This document shows, one piece after another, positions 1 to 7,720 of a stretch of 16,597 nt of DNA. Each line of letters opens with the position of its first letter. Positions within the stretch are counted from its first letter, which is position 1. The stretch spans positions 55,478 through 72,074 of the forward strand of contig MU631613.1 of assembly GCA_026770615.1 (NCBI GenBank). The letters run 5' to 3'. This stretch comes from Pavlovales sp. CCMP2436. Lineage: Eukaryota > Haptophyta > Pavlovophyceae > Pavlovales. The position numbers and the translations under genes were made by a program. The notes beneath the pieces were generated by a model, which saw only the letters and a program-made list of their open reading frames with translations, ran no database searches and was not told the DNA's origin.

Positions 1-1
1 C

Positions 2-688
2 GCGACCCGCGCGCGCTTCTCTCACGCTACTCGCGCCCCTCGACGCGACGCTCGTCCTTCCTGCGCAGCACTACCGCGTGATTCAGCGCGGCACCGTCGT
101 CCGCGCCGCCCTCGAGGACCGCTGCTGACGAGCGCCTACTTCTGCGGCTGCGCAGCGTGCACGGCGTTCAACTTTGACAACTGCTTGATGAAGGACGCCT
201 TCGGATCGGTCGTGCCCGAGAACTGCGCGCGTGCCTCTGATGTCGGCTTCGAGTTGCAGACAGTGCAGCTAGAGGACTTCGCCCGCACGCTCGTACGCGA
301 TCGCGTCGTTGCGGTGCGCGTCTCGGCAGACGAGGCCGACATCGAGGGCGTGCTCTGGTTTGCAATCCTCGAGGACTTGCCGATCAAGCTGACCGAGGCG
401 ACGATGCACGCCGGGCAAGAATTTGGCGAGGGCTGGCTCGTCGCGCACGGGCACTGGTTCTCCTTGCAGGGGACGCCGGCTGCCAACGGCGATCGCACCT
501 ACGTCATCCTGCCCGCGGTGGTCATGCTCAACGTCAACTCGATGCTGCGCGTGATCACTACCCCGATCGTTTTTAACGCGGCGAACAAGAACGCTCGTCC
601 GCGTCGCGCGCGCGGCGGCGGCTTCACCTCCGGCACCACCTACCTCCTGAGCTATTCTGTCTGGGAAAGCCTGACTGGCTTGCTTTGA
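2..688 (+). CDS. Unidentified GC-rich gene, 3' part (runs off left edge)
   Basis: The frame is open from base 2 to a TGA at 686-688. From about base 140 it reads like real coding sequence: a Cys-rich start (FCGCAACTAFNFDNC), then a hydrophobic, beta-rich region containing EGVLWFAILEDLP, WLVAHGHWFSLQGT and VMLNVNSMLRV, and a tail YLLSYSVWESL. The pattern of a WF-type strand followed by conserved smaller strands resembles BAH-like or transposon-associated chromatin-reader folds, but this is only an impression and no function is assigned. Upstream of base 128 the open frame is Arg/Pro-rich, as an off-frame reading of GC-rich DNA would be. A different plus frame there (bases 3-128) reads more naturally (LPAQHYRVIQRGTVV) and ends in TGA, so a frameshift, an intron or a separate gene end may lie near 128. 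The start is outside the window. High GC matches the host-like genes, not the viral blocks. Confidence 0.5.
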   Translation, partial: ATRARFSHATRAPRRDARPSCAALPRDSARHRRPRRPRGPLLTSAYFCGCAACTAFNFDNCLMKDAFGSVVPENCARASDVGFELQTVQLEDFARTLVRDRVVAVRVSADEADIEGVLWFAILEDLPIKLTEATMHAGQEFGEGWLVAHGHWFSLQGTPAANGDRTYVILPAVVMLNVNSMLRVITTPIVFNAANKNARPRRARGGGFTSGTTYLLSYSVWESLTGLL

Positions 689-715
689 CCGTACAGGTAC
701 AGAGCTGCCTTCGCC

Positions 716-805
716 TGATTTATGTAAATATTTAAATATTTTCTAACTATTATATTATTTAAAAAAATAAATATATTTTTAAAAAATAATTAAATTTTTC
801 TTCGT
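716..805. repeat. AT-rich low-complexity spacer
   Basis: About 90 bases are almost purely A and T, made of runs of A, runs of T and TATTTAAATA-type palindromes. It sharply separates the GC-rich gene on the left from the Copia-related block on the right. No coding potential is visible. It could contain the polyadenylation region of the gene ending at 688, since AATAAA occurs here, but this is inference. Confidence 0.6.
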
Positions 806-1344
806 TTTCTCAACTTAGCGTAGAAAGTGATCCACTTAATCGGCGCACGACCCCTATTAGCATTCGTATGCGCTCTTGAGCGTGGACGGATGTGGGTGAG
901 TACTCTATCGAGAGGCGAGCGGTGTTGTCAGTTGAACGCAAGCACGAGCTAAGAGAGGATTGGAGTCCGAGACGCGTGAGCGTCGAAGGCAGTTAGAGAG
1001 AGAGTGTCACGAACAGTCAAGATGCAGAGAAGGTGTCACAAGATCTCTCTGTAAGTAGAGACCCTGGGAACAGAACTGAGGAGGCACGAAGAGCAGCTGC
1101 AGAAGCCTCGAGTGAGCAGCTGAGCTCCGGGATATTTAATCCCGGGCGTACAAAATCAGGATGTCAGACAGAGCCTCAAGTGAGAGGACACTTGGGCTCC
1201 CGATAACCTTGCCCAATCGGACGGGACCACGTTCAGGTTGTAGGATCAAGTACAACTTGAGTAGGTTGATAAACCCTCGCCTAGTGTAGGCCGACGGGGA
1301 GAGCTAGTCGGTGAAAACCTCGTTGAGGAAACCGACTTGGTCAC
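806..1344 (-). other. Non-coding DNA downstream of the Copia RNase H; possible 3' LTR
   Basis: No convincing reading frame is seen on either strand. The stretch lies directly downstream (minus sense) of the Copia stop codon, where a 3' untranslated region and LTR are expected. It holds a perfect 7-bp hairpin with a 5-base AT loop at 1127-1145 (CCGGGAT ATTTA ATCCCGG), which read on the minus strand gives a TATA-like ATTAAATAT. It also holds a GAGAGAGAGA run near 1000. Classical TG...CA boundaries could not be fixed and no second LTR copy is present in the window, so the LTR call is weak. Confidence 0.3.
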
Positions 1345-2065
1345 TTACATGCCGAGGAGCGTGTAGCGGTGGCGGATGAAGATCGTCTTGCCGAGGGGCT
1401 TGGTCATGATGTCGGCGACATTGCCGAGGCCCGGGACAAAGAAGAGCTTGATGACGCCGTCCTTGACTAGGTCGCGAATTCAGTGGAATTTGATGTCGAC
1501 ATGCTTGGTGCGGCGGTGCACGATGTCGTTCTTGGAGAGCGCGATGCAGGACACATTGTCCTTGCCGACAGCCGTGGCCGAGGACTGCGGGAAGCCGATG
1601 TCAGCGAGCAGCTGGCGGAGCGCGATGATCTCCTTGTTGACAGAGGTGACAGCGACGTACTCGGCCTCGGTCGAGCTGAGCGTGACGACGCTCTGCTTCT
1701 CGCGCCGCGCAGAGACGGTGCTGCCTCCGACCTGCGTGACGAAGCCGGAGACAGACTTGCGCGTGTCGGTGCAGTTGGCGTAGTCCGCGTCGACGTAAGC
1801 AGTGAAGTCGAGGTCGACGTTGGCCTTGAACATAAGTTCACCACCAACCTCACCTCTACCACCACCATCCCTGCTGCCAGGACTAACGTCTGACGTCGAC
1901 CAAGTCAGTGAGTGAACAACGCCTGTTGAACCATGCTGAGCCGCTATATATATATATATACATAAGCCCGACGTCGATCGTGCCGGCCAGGTAGCGCAGA
2001 ACACGCTTTGCCGCGCCGAGGTGCGGCTCGCCGGGGCGGCTCATGAAGTGCGTGAGGGTGCCCAT
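1345..2065 (-). mobile_element. Ty1/Copia retrotransposon, C-terminal reverse transcriptase/RNase H fragment (degenerate)
   Basis: On the minus strand 2065-1883 reads FMSRPGEPHLGAAKRVLRYL, the link between reverse transcriptase and RNase H in Copia polyproteins. After a frame change at a (TA)n tract the frame continues with the RNase H motifs FTAYVDADYANC (first catalytic Asp), LSSTEAEYVAV (catalytic Glu) and RRTKHVDIKFH. An in-frame TGA follows HVDIKFH (near 1480), yet the same frame goes on with RDLVKDGV, LFFVPGLGNVADIMTKPLGK, the usual Copia C-terminus, and stops with TAA at 1345-1347. The rest of Pol and Gag are missing upstream, where PLV-derived sequence starts at about 2066. This is a 5'-truncated dead copy with at least one stop and one frameshift. 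Confidence 0.9.
1945..1960. repeat. (TA)8 microsatellite inside the Copia fragment
   Basis: Eight TA units interrupt the RNase H region just after the GTIDVGL motif and coincide with the frame change. Expansion of this tract is a likely cause of the frameshift. Confidence 0.9.
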
Positions 2066-2170
2066 ATCTCAGCATTTGTAACGGCATTCAATGCGGGTTG
2101 GCTAGCCGCTTTTCCCCTCGGAACCGTCACGGTGTCCTACACAGCAGGCGATTTCAAGCTTAAATTGTAA
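2066..2170 (+). CDS. Short plus-strand coding remnant, C-terminal end of an unidentified (viral?) protein
   Basis: From the Copia junction the plus strand reads 34 codons without a stop, ending at TAA 2168-2170. The peptide contains FVTAFNAGWLAAFPLG and TVTVSYTAGDFKLKL. Its composition (alternating hydrophobic/Thr, beta-rich, with a natural end) looks like the C-terminus of a structural protein rather than random translation. It converges on the minus-strand polymerase-derived frame that ends at 2160, an arrangement common in compact viral genomes. The upstream part has been replaced by the Copia fragment. The family is not recognised and the fragment is short, so this may be chance. Confidence 0.3.
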   Translation: MSAFVTAFNAGWLAAFPLGTVTVSYTAGDFKLKL

Positions 2171-3807
2171 ATTCTAGCGCGTCCAATATAACAAATCTGA
2201 ACCCCTCGGTGTCTACGATGGACCAGCTGTTAGGACTCGGCAGCATCAGCAACATTTCAACATCCACAGTAGCCAAATTTCTACCGTGTAATTTCGATAT
2301 CGGGGGACCACGATCGATCCGTCTGGTTGCACCCGCGCTCGATTTACACACAACGGACTCATTAGGGAACGGGTCGTCGCTAAACACATTCGCCTCAATC
2401 CCTATCAATATCCTCTGGGGGTCAACCCAGACATATTTGTCACCGTTTTCGATGCATTTAGAGACAACACGCAAGAGCGTCTCCACGCTGCGAATCCAGC
2501 TAGTGGCCATTGGTGGAAGCTCGTTGAACTTATCGTGCAGGTGCCCGGGAACCTCCCAGTCGGCCTCCATGTGACAACCAATATCGGTCTGCCATCGGTC
2601 CGGCTTGTCGATGTCTTCTGGTGTGCTCGGAAGCCCGCCCCACTTCGGGTCGTTTGGGTCAAATGCGTCGAGCTCTTTCTCGGTGTAGTCGTGAAAGCCG
2701 CCGTATAGAAGTTTGAAGTGTTGGCATGTCCCGTAGAGAGCAACCGCGTCTTGCTTTTCGAGCACAGTCGTGGGCTTATCGTCGTAGTCTTCGAATTCTG
2801 AACGATTTACCGCCAGAGCGTGCTGCTGCTTGCTCATCGCTATTCCTCCTATCTTCGATTCGTCGAAGAATAAGTACTCGTCAGTGGTCTTCAGTAACTC
2901 GATCTCACTCACCCCGGTGACATACATGGTCTCGCGAATCTTCATAAACGCTATTGACTTGGAGAGCGGCGTGGGGAGGCCGAAAGATCTTAATAAGATT
3001 GTCAAGTGAATCCATCGTGAAATCCATTGAGTCGCGGCAGCTGAAATGATCGATGTTCAACGTTTTCAGCTTCTCGGTATTCTATAGGATCCCGCTTATC
3101 TTAATTCTACCTTCAGGAAGCTCACGGTTATTTTCATCTGTGTCGGTGTCGACCGCTTTATTTATTAGGTCCATGCACGACTTTAAAGCAAGCCACACGT
3201 GATGCGTATCGTATCCCTGTCCATTGTGAAAAAACACTGAGATCTACTTGTCGCGACGACGGAGTGTGTTGCATCTCCTACAGGCTGCCCCTGGGTACGC
3301 TCCCGTCATGTGCGAGTGGTCTAAGTGCTTTTCTGTCCGGATATTTCGTCTTTGCACATGTAGCAATTGTTTGCAGAGATGAACTCTCTAGGCTTCGTTC
3401 CCTTAAATTCACGATGTTCTGGGGGCGAGAGGATTCTTTGTACTCGTAGTGCAACTCAATTAGTTTGCGGACAAATGCCACGTGTGCATCGACACCAAGA
3501 TACTCGTACACCTTGTCAGGCCTACCATCCGCGTGCACTAGTAGCATTCTGTATGATACCGCTTTTTGGGACTCGCCTGGTACCGCCGAAGCCTCGAAAT
3601 CTGCGTACGCCACTATTGGTGCTTTTTGATCCAGTAATTAACCCAAGGCTTGTCTCTGAGTGATTTTGTCTGATTCACAACCTCTTCGCGAGCATGCGGG
3701 TCTGTTATCTTCATGACACGTTCATAGGGTGTCGTGGTGTCCTCCCACTGATCCTTGCGAATCACACGAGTTTGGTCGATTCCGTTGCACTTTTTTATAT
3801 ATATCAA
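2160..3807 (-). pseudogene. Protein-primed family B DNA polymerase (pPolB) of polinton/PLV type, degenerate
   Basis: Several minus-strand frames in series match the order of pPolB motifs. An N-terminal piece (3807-3613) leads, after a frameshift near 3625, into APIVAYADFEA, the exonuclease I motif (YADFEA at 3590-3607). A Cys/His-rich stretch follows, then VFFHNGQGYDTHH (exonuclease II, about 3208-3236). After an in-frame TAG at 3082-3084 comes HFSCRDSMDFTMDSLDNL (exonuclease III, about 3019-3033). The frame then shifts and the usual thumb/TPR-side segment of roughly 100 residues seems deleted. The long open frame 3005-2160 continues with TGVSEIELLKTTDEYLF, KIGGIAMSKQQ, DAVALYG (polymerase motif A, about 2730-2750; Asp kept, the usual NN lost), GGFHDYTEKELDAFD and GHLHDKFNELPP. 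Motifs B and C (KxxxNSxYG, DTD) are absent; the last ~80 codons are not recognisable. In PLVs and Polintons this enzyme replicates the linear genome from a terminal protein. Clearly non-functional. Confidence 0.8.
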
Positions 3808-3988
3808 TGTCTAGGAGGGTTCGGGCTGGCGGTACGTTTCAAGTTCAAGTCAGGCTGATCTTAGCGCTCCGACGCAGGCTCCTACGCGCTACGCCGAAGT
3901 AGGGAGCTGGTAAAAGTGGTGGAAGATGAGGAAGCCGAAAACAAAGCGCTGGAGTCGCTGCGCAACGCGGGGCCGCCCGACAGTGCGC

Positions 3989-4464
3989 GAGCAAGCGAGT
4001 CCATTGGTGATCCCAGCGGTGACGTATCGCTGGGAAGAGATGGGGTTTTGAATGTCGAGAACTCGTTTGCGCGTGCAGGGCGCGGGCCACAGCGCGGGGG
4101 CGCGGTGGAAGGACTGGTTGAAGAGGGAGCCGAAGGAGCCGAGACGTCGAGCGCGAGCGAGTCCACTTGATGGCGGGCTTGGGTTTTGAATGCCGTGAAC
4201 TTGTTCGCTCGTGCAGGGTGCGGGCCGCCGCGCGGGGGCGCGGTGGAAGGACTAGTTGAAGAAGGAGCCGAAGGAGCCAAACCAGGCAACGCGAGGCCAT
4301 CCGGCCGAGCGCAAGCGAGCGAGCTCATTGGTGGTCTCACCGTCGGCGTGTCGCTAGGAAGCGACGGGGTTTTGAATGCCGTGAACTCGTTCGCGCGTGC
4401 GGGGCGCGGACTGCAGCGCGGGGGCGCGTTGGAAGGACTGGTTGAAGAAGGAGCCGAAGGAGCC
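3989..4464. repeat. Three imperfect direct repeats with a 96-bp core
   Basis: Cores of exactly 96 bases lie at 4045-4140, 4183-4278 and 4369-4464. Each begins GTTTTGAATG and ends GAGCCGAAGGAGCC. Longer versions with a preceding ~55-base segment are seen in copies 1 and 3; copy 2 has lost most of that segment. Because 96 is a multiple of three, all copies stay in phase. On the plus strand they give a recurrent GVLNAVNSFARAGRG...GGAVEGLVEEGAEGA peptide and the minus strand is also open. No start codon context or family supports a real gene, so it is annotated as a repeat only. Confidence 0.85.
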
Positions 4465-4684
4465 GCTTTTTTATATTTACTGATAGGGATTCAAGCGGGC
4501 GTCTGACTGTTCTGAATGTTGTGCTGGTCTGCGCCTTCATCTTCACCATTTGATCGGATTTATTTTTTGTAAATCAATGTATGGCAGCACGGGCAAAACG
4601 TACGCTTATCGTCGTCAACACAGAGCATTTGCGGGAACACCCGACGACATGCTGGGCCAATCCCGAATTTTTAAAGCGAAGGCC

Positions 4685-4757
4685 CGGAATATATTTAAAA
4701 ATTGCGCCGGGCAAACTACATACTGTGCAGGATGTAGTTTGCCGTGATCTAGTGGGG
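4685..4757 (+). repeat. Hairpin plus A-box module, copy 1
   Basis: This 73-base block runs from CGGAATATATTT through a perfect 11-bp hairpin (4710-4720 GGCAAACTACA with 4733-4743 TGTAGTTTGCC, 12-base loop) to TGATCTAGTGGGG (4745-4757), an RNA polymerase III A-box-like sequence. A shorter diverged copy lies at 5088-5149 in the same order and orientation. Confidence 0.75.
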
Positions 4758-4810
4758 ACAACCAAGTGGCCCACACTTGCAGGTAACAGGTTCGAATCGA
4801 CCAAACGTCG
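4738..4810 (+). ncRNA. tRNA-Gly-like relic / SINE-type head
   Basis: An A-box-like TGATCTAGTGGGG at 4745-4757 is followed 44 bases later by a B-box-like GGTTCGAATCG at 4789-4799, the spacing of a tRNA gene. Between them a perfect 5-bp stem CAAGT/ACTTG (4763-4767, 4775-4779) closes a 7-base loop GGCCCAC, which differs from a tRNA-Gly(CCC) anticodon loop mainly by G instead of U at position 33. D-, T- and acceptor stems pair poorly, so it is not a working tRNA. The most likely reading is the pol III promoter head of a tRNA-derived short retroelement whose body continues to about 4940. Confidence 0.55.
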
Positions 4811-5052
4811 AATTTGTAAAGGGGCTCTTTGAGTAACCAGGCTCAGGCGGGGGCGGTATCTGTGTGCTTGGAGTGGTCCTAAACTCACGTCCGGTTGACT
4901 TTCCTAGGGCAGACGTCGTACATTAGCTAGGAACCCTTTCTTTTCTTATGCCCTTCCCAGTTCCGCCTGGTACCTGGCCAAGCCCGCGGAGAGGGCATCA
5001 ATGCTGCGTGGGGAGTGAAACTCTTTTGTCTGCATAATTTCCGATTTTAAAT

Positions 5053-5087
5053 CAGAGAGATCTTCAAGGTTTGAAAACAAATCATTT
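5053..5087 (+). repeat. Dispersed repeat, copy 1 (partner at 8056-8090)
   Basis: AGAGAGATCTTCAAGG and AAACAAATCATTT form a 35-base block that recurs with about five differences at 8056-8090, upstream of the GFAT exon, in the same orientation. Similarity fades into AT-rich sequence beyond ATCATTT. Confidence 0.55.
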
Positions 5088-5149
5088 CGGAATATATTTT
5101 AAGTGTGCGCCGGCAACTACAATACGTAGTTTGTGGTGGTCTAGTGGGG
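5088..5149 (+). repeat. Hairpin plus A-box module, copy 2
   Basis: This second copy carries CGGAATATATTTT, a 6-bp hairpin (AACTAC 5115-5120 with GTAGTT 5126-5131, 5-base loop) and TGGTCTAGTGGGG (5137-5149), which is closer to the tRNA A-box consensus than copy 1. No B-box is found at the expected distance, so it is truncated on its 3' side. Confidence 0.65.
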
Positions 5150-5455
5150 AGTCAGATGTGCCTATTTAACTACCCCTGGTGCAGTCCTATAGGCATTTAG
5201 TCACCATCCTTTTGGCCATTCCTGGCCAATATCCTTTTGCACAAAGGACATGTCATTTTAATTAATTTTTGCATTTTTGTAAGTATCTTAAATTAGTCAT
5301 TGCGGGCTCAACGAAGGGTCGAAACTTTTTATTTGCCGCTTGAGGCCCTAGGTTTCAAGGCTCAGCTCCGGAGCACAAAATATAGGTACGTGGCGACCGT
5401 GCGGCCCACGTCCTTTGTCAAAGGATTGAATACCAAAATAGAAATTGGACCGTTC
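5150..5455. other. Non-coding interior of the TIR element
   Basis: No gene is seen. The stretch is AT-rich in its first half, contains a short hairpin (TCCTTTGTCAAAGGA, 5411-5425) and a GGGTCGAAA motif near 5318 that also starts the arms of the neighbouring TTAA element at 5570. Confidence 0.5.
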
Positions 5456-5569
5456 TACCAGTTCCCCACTTATGCATAGCGCGTAGGAGCCTGCGTCTGA
5501 GCGCTTAGATCGCAGCTTGATAGTTGACTTGAACTTGACACATCGTCAGCCAGAACCCCCATTCATTAA

Positions 5570-5939
5570 GGGTCGAAATCCGAATTAGTGGCGCGATTCC
5601 GCACTGGGGAGGGGGAAAAGTGGTGGCCGGGTCGAAGAAGTAGACATCGTTCGCCCCTGCGCGCTAAGTGTCGATAGCTGTTGTCGAATAGAGCCCTCCC
5701 CGACAGTCGGAGCCCACCTCGTGTGCCTCTCGTGTGCCTCTAGGGTCGACAACATACTAATGGTAACTAACATTTCCGATTCTCAGCGTTCGGAAGCGAA
5801 AGGAAAGTCTGGCTTCCCGAAGTGGTACCGAACATTTTATTGCAGATTCGTGAATGGGGCGGCGAGTTACTCCGCGGAATTTTCACCGGACTTTTTCGCA
5901 ATTTCCCCCCGGACTGGCCACTAATTCGGATTTCGACCC
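5570..5939. mobile_element. 370-bp MITE-like element flanked by TTAA
   Basis: Perfect 23-base inverted repeats lie at 5570-5592 (GGGTCGAAATCCGAATTAGT...) and 5917-5939. Both are bordered by TTAA (5566-5569 and 5940-5943), and one more outer base pairs. The inner arms remain partly similar to about 60 bases (G-rich then GAAAAAGT). No protein is encoded. A TTAA target duplication is typical of piggyBac-type elements, but these ends start with GGG rather than the usual CC, so the superfamily is left open. Confidence 0.75.
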
Positions 5940-6206
5940 TTAATATTATTACTATTAGCGGCTCAGGCATGGTTCAACATCAGACTGTGGTCACGTTCAC
6001 TCACTGTACAATATTTAGCCATGCTTTTCAGGCGGCAGGGACATCGGGGAGGGAGGCCTAGGGCGTACAACCTAATGGCACCAACGTTATTGGACGGGGA
6101 CTATGGTGCCCAGCGACCGTAGCGGGGGATCCGATCATCCGCGCTGGACATCAGCCGTGTTGCCAGAGACGTACGACTCGAGGCTGAAAGTGATCGGCGT
6201 GCTCAG

Positions 6207-7124
6207 TCAGCATCCGGCCAGCTTTATTACAAGGTGCAGTATCGACTCCTTCTTGATTTTGTAGTGGGAGAGTGTGCGCCCGTCCGCGAGCTGCTTGCCC
6301 GAGAAGAGGAGGAGCTGCTGGTCGGGCGGGCTACCATGCTTGTCCTGGATCTTCGCCTTGACGTTCTTGATCGATTCGGACGGATCCACCTCGAGCGTGA
6401 TCGTGTTGCCAGTCAGCGTCTTGACGAACATCTTCATGCTTGTGCCTGGCGCGCGGCGGCCCCTCTTCGGGGCCGGTTGCGCGGCCTCACTTCCCCTCTT
6501 CGGGACCGGGCCTGGCGCGCGGCGGCCCCTCTTCGGGGCCGGATGCGCGTCCTCACTTCCCCTCTTCGGGACTGGATGTGCGTCCGCACGTTCTTCTGCC
6601 ACGGTGCTCCCTCCTGCCGCGGCGCTCGAGGCGCCCGGACGCAAAGTCGCGTCGACGATATCGTCGCCAAACGCCCAGACGGCGACCGGCGGCTCCTGCG
6701 AGAACACCCTGCGGTAGTGGTGCAGCGTCGTGAGCGCGCGTCCGCGCCGGCTAATGATGTCGCGGTCGCCTTCGGCGTCGTGGTGGATGACCGCGCCGCA
6801 GAGAGCCACGCAGTCGGGCGCGTATGACTTTGTGTCGAGCACGTGGCGGTGCCACATCTCGTCGATGGCCGACGAGGGCGAAAGCTCGCGCGCGTCAAAG
6901 TCCTTGCGCTCGACCTTGAGGTGCATGAAGCGCTCGTACTCGACGAGTACGCCCGCGCTCTTGGCCGCGTCCCAGCCGAGCTGCCGCGAGCAGCGCTTGA
7001 GAAGAAGCGCGGGGTCGCGGGCGAAGAGCGCTTTAATCCTGCGCTGCGTGTCGTCGTCGTCGTCGTCGCTATCGTCATCGTCGATCACCGCCTTTCGAAC
7101 TGCCTCTTTACTGCGCCTCGCCAT
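6207..7124 (-). CDS. GRDP-like (DUF1399-type) protein fused to a divergent C-terminal ubiquitin
   Basis: The 305-residue protein starts at ATG 7122-7124 ([13 protein letters not shown]); a longer upstream frame would begin in a transposon and is rejected. Residues 14-26 are almost all Asp. Residues 60-120 carry [23 protein letters not shown] (WHRH at 91-94), a Cys at 105 and VIHHD, the pattern of glycine-rich-domain (GRDP/DUF1399) proteins. A linker of 22-residue repeats rich in PAPKRG follows. Residues 230-305 are a full-length 76-residue ubiquitin domain ([10 protein letters not shown]...). Lys 6, 27, 29, 33, 48 and 63 are kept, Lys 11 is Asn and Ile44 is Leu. The tail LVIKLAGC differs from the canonical end at 72 (Arg to Lys), 74 (Arg to Ala) and 76 (Gly to Cys), so activation by E1 and conjugation are unlikely. 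Probably an intact host gene with ubiquitin used as a fixed domain; cellular role unknown. Confidence 0.75.
   Translation of the reverse strand: MARRSKEAVRKAVIDDDDSDDDDDDTQRRIKALFARDPALLLKRCSRQLGWDAAKSAGVLVEYERFMHLKVERKDFDARELSPSSAIDEMWHRHVLDTKSYAPDCVALCGAVIHHDAEGDRDIISRRGRALTTLHHYRRVFSQEPPVAVWAFGDDIVDATLRPGASSAAAGGSTVAEERADAHPVPKRGSEDAHPAPKRGRRAPGPVPKRGSEAAQPAPKRGRRAPGTSMKMFVKTLTGNTITLEVDPSESIKNVKAKIQDKHGSPPDQQLLLFSGKQLADGRTLSHYKIKKESILHLVIKLAGC
6445..6576 (-). repeat. 66-bp tandem repeat x2 coding the PAPKRG linker
   Basis: Units at 6445-6510 and 6511-6576 differ at only a few bases. Each codes 22 residues including [11 protein letters not shown] and PKRGSE. The length is a multiple of three, so the frame of the ubiquitin-fusion gene is kept. 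Confidence 0.9.
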
Positions 7125-7260
7125 CAAGGCCTTCGCGCCGGTTATCGTCCTGGCCCTGGTCTTTGCGCCGGAGTCGGCGCGTTGTTGCGCACACCCGGAC
7201 CAAGGGAGTAGGACCGGACTCCCAACTCCGGACTCGCGCTTCAGGGGTTCAGCTTTTAAA

Positions 7261-7292
7261 AGTCCTTTTTTTCTTCTTTTTTTCTTCTTTTT
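7261..7292 (-). promoter_or_regulatory. Polypurine/polypyrimidine tract upstream of the ubiquitin-fusion gene
   Basis: Runs of T broken by single C form a nearly pure pyrimidine tract on the plus strand. It lies 140-170 bases upstream of the chosen start codon and directly against the TA target site of the MITE at 7295. A promoter role is possible but unproven. Confidence 0.3.
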
Positions 7293-7294
7293 TA

Positions 7295-7595
7295 CAGCGC
7301 TGCCCCAGGTTATGTGGCACACTTCGTTTTATTTTGGTTGCGAGTTCCAAAGTTTTCGAGTTTTTTGCGCCAGTTAACGGAACGCGGAGAGAGTTATTAC
7401 GTGACTGATTCGCCGTCACTAATCACTTCTTTACCATGGGATCTTGGCTCGACCAATGATATTAATAGCGTTTTCGATGTAGCTTAAAACTGTCTTAGAT
7501 TGACCAATGAGCGTAAGCCAAACTAGTCCCCCATAAAATAACGCAAAAATCGCGCAAAAAAACACGAAGTGTGCCACATAACCTGGGCAGCGCTG
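7295..7595. mobile_element. 301-bp Tc1/mariner-like MITE with TA target duplication
   Basis: Inverted repeats of about 35 bases lie at the two ends. Left begins CAGCGCTGCCCCAGGTTATG and continues TGGCACACTTCG; the right end is its complement with one C fewer. TA is present on both sides (7293-7294 and 7596-7597). The CAG start, the TA duplication and the absence of a protein fit a Tc1/mariner-derived MITE. It is inserted in the 5' flank of the ubiquitin-fusion gene. Confidence 0.85.
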
Positions 7596-7720
7596 TAATA
7601 GTTCTTTTAACGTCCCCACGTCCAGAAGGGTAACATAACCCGATTTTTTTCGGTTGTGCTGTCGCTACATATGTCCTCCGGGGCTCTCCGGTGGCCCTCG
7701 GGGAGTCCCTCCCCGGGAGG

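Larger units (their letters stand above)
3839..5538. mobile_element. 1.7-kb element with ~75-80-bp terminal inverted repeats
   Basis: Bases 3839-3912 and 5456-5538 are imperfect inverted copies of each other. The outer 14 bases match (TCAAGTTCAAGTCA against TGACTTGAACTTGA). A 29-base inner block (3862-3890 against 5479-5507) matches with one mismatch and contains GACGCAGGCTCCTACGCGCT. Similarity then continues to AGCTGGTA/TACCAGTT. No transposase is encoded; the interior holds three repeats with a 96-bp core and two tRNA-like modules, so this looks like a non-autonomous composite. No clear target-site duplication is seen beside the outer ends, so the true ends may be a few bases away or the flanks have drifted. 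The element sits immediately upstream of the polymerase relic. Confidence 0.75.

Noticed and set aside
3605..3630. Programmed -1 ribosomal frameshift between the two N-terminal polymerase frames
   Set aside because: The local C AAA AAG does not fit a canonical slippery heptamer, and several other lesions show that the gene is simply decayed.
4738..4810. A functional tRNA-Gly gene
   Set aside because: Only the anticodon arm and the A/B-box spacing are good; the other stems do not pair and U33 is missing.
6234..6827. Plus-strand frames across the ubiquitin-fusion gene
   Set aside because: They are antisense shadows of a gene with clear domain matches on the minus strand.
7125..7322. Upstream extension of the ubiquitin-fusion protein to 7322
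   Set aside because: It would begin with a non-ATG codon inside the MITE and pass through a polypurine tract; ATG 7124 fits the gene better.
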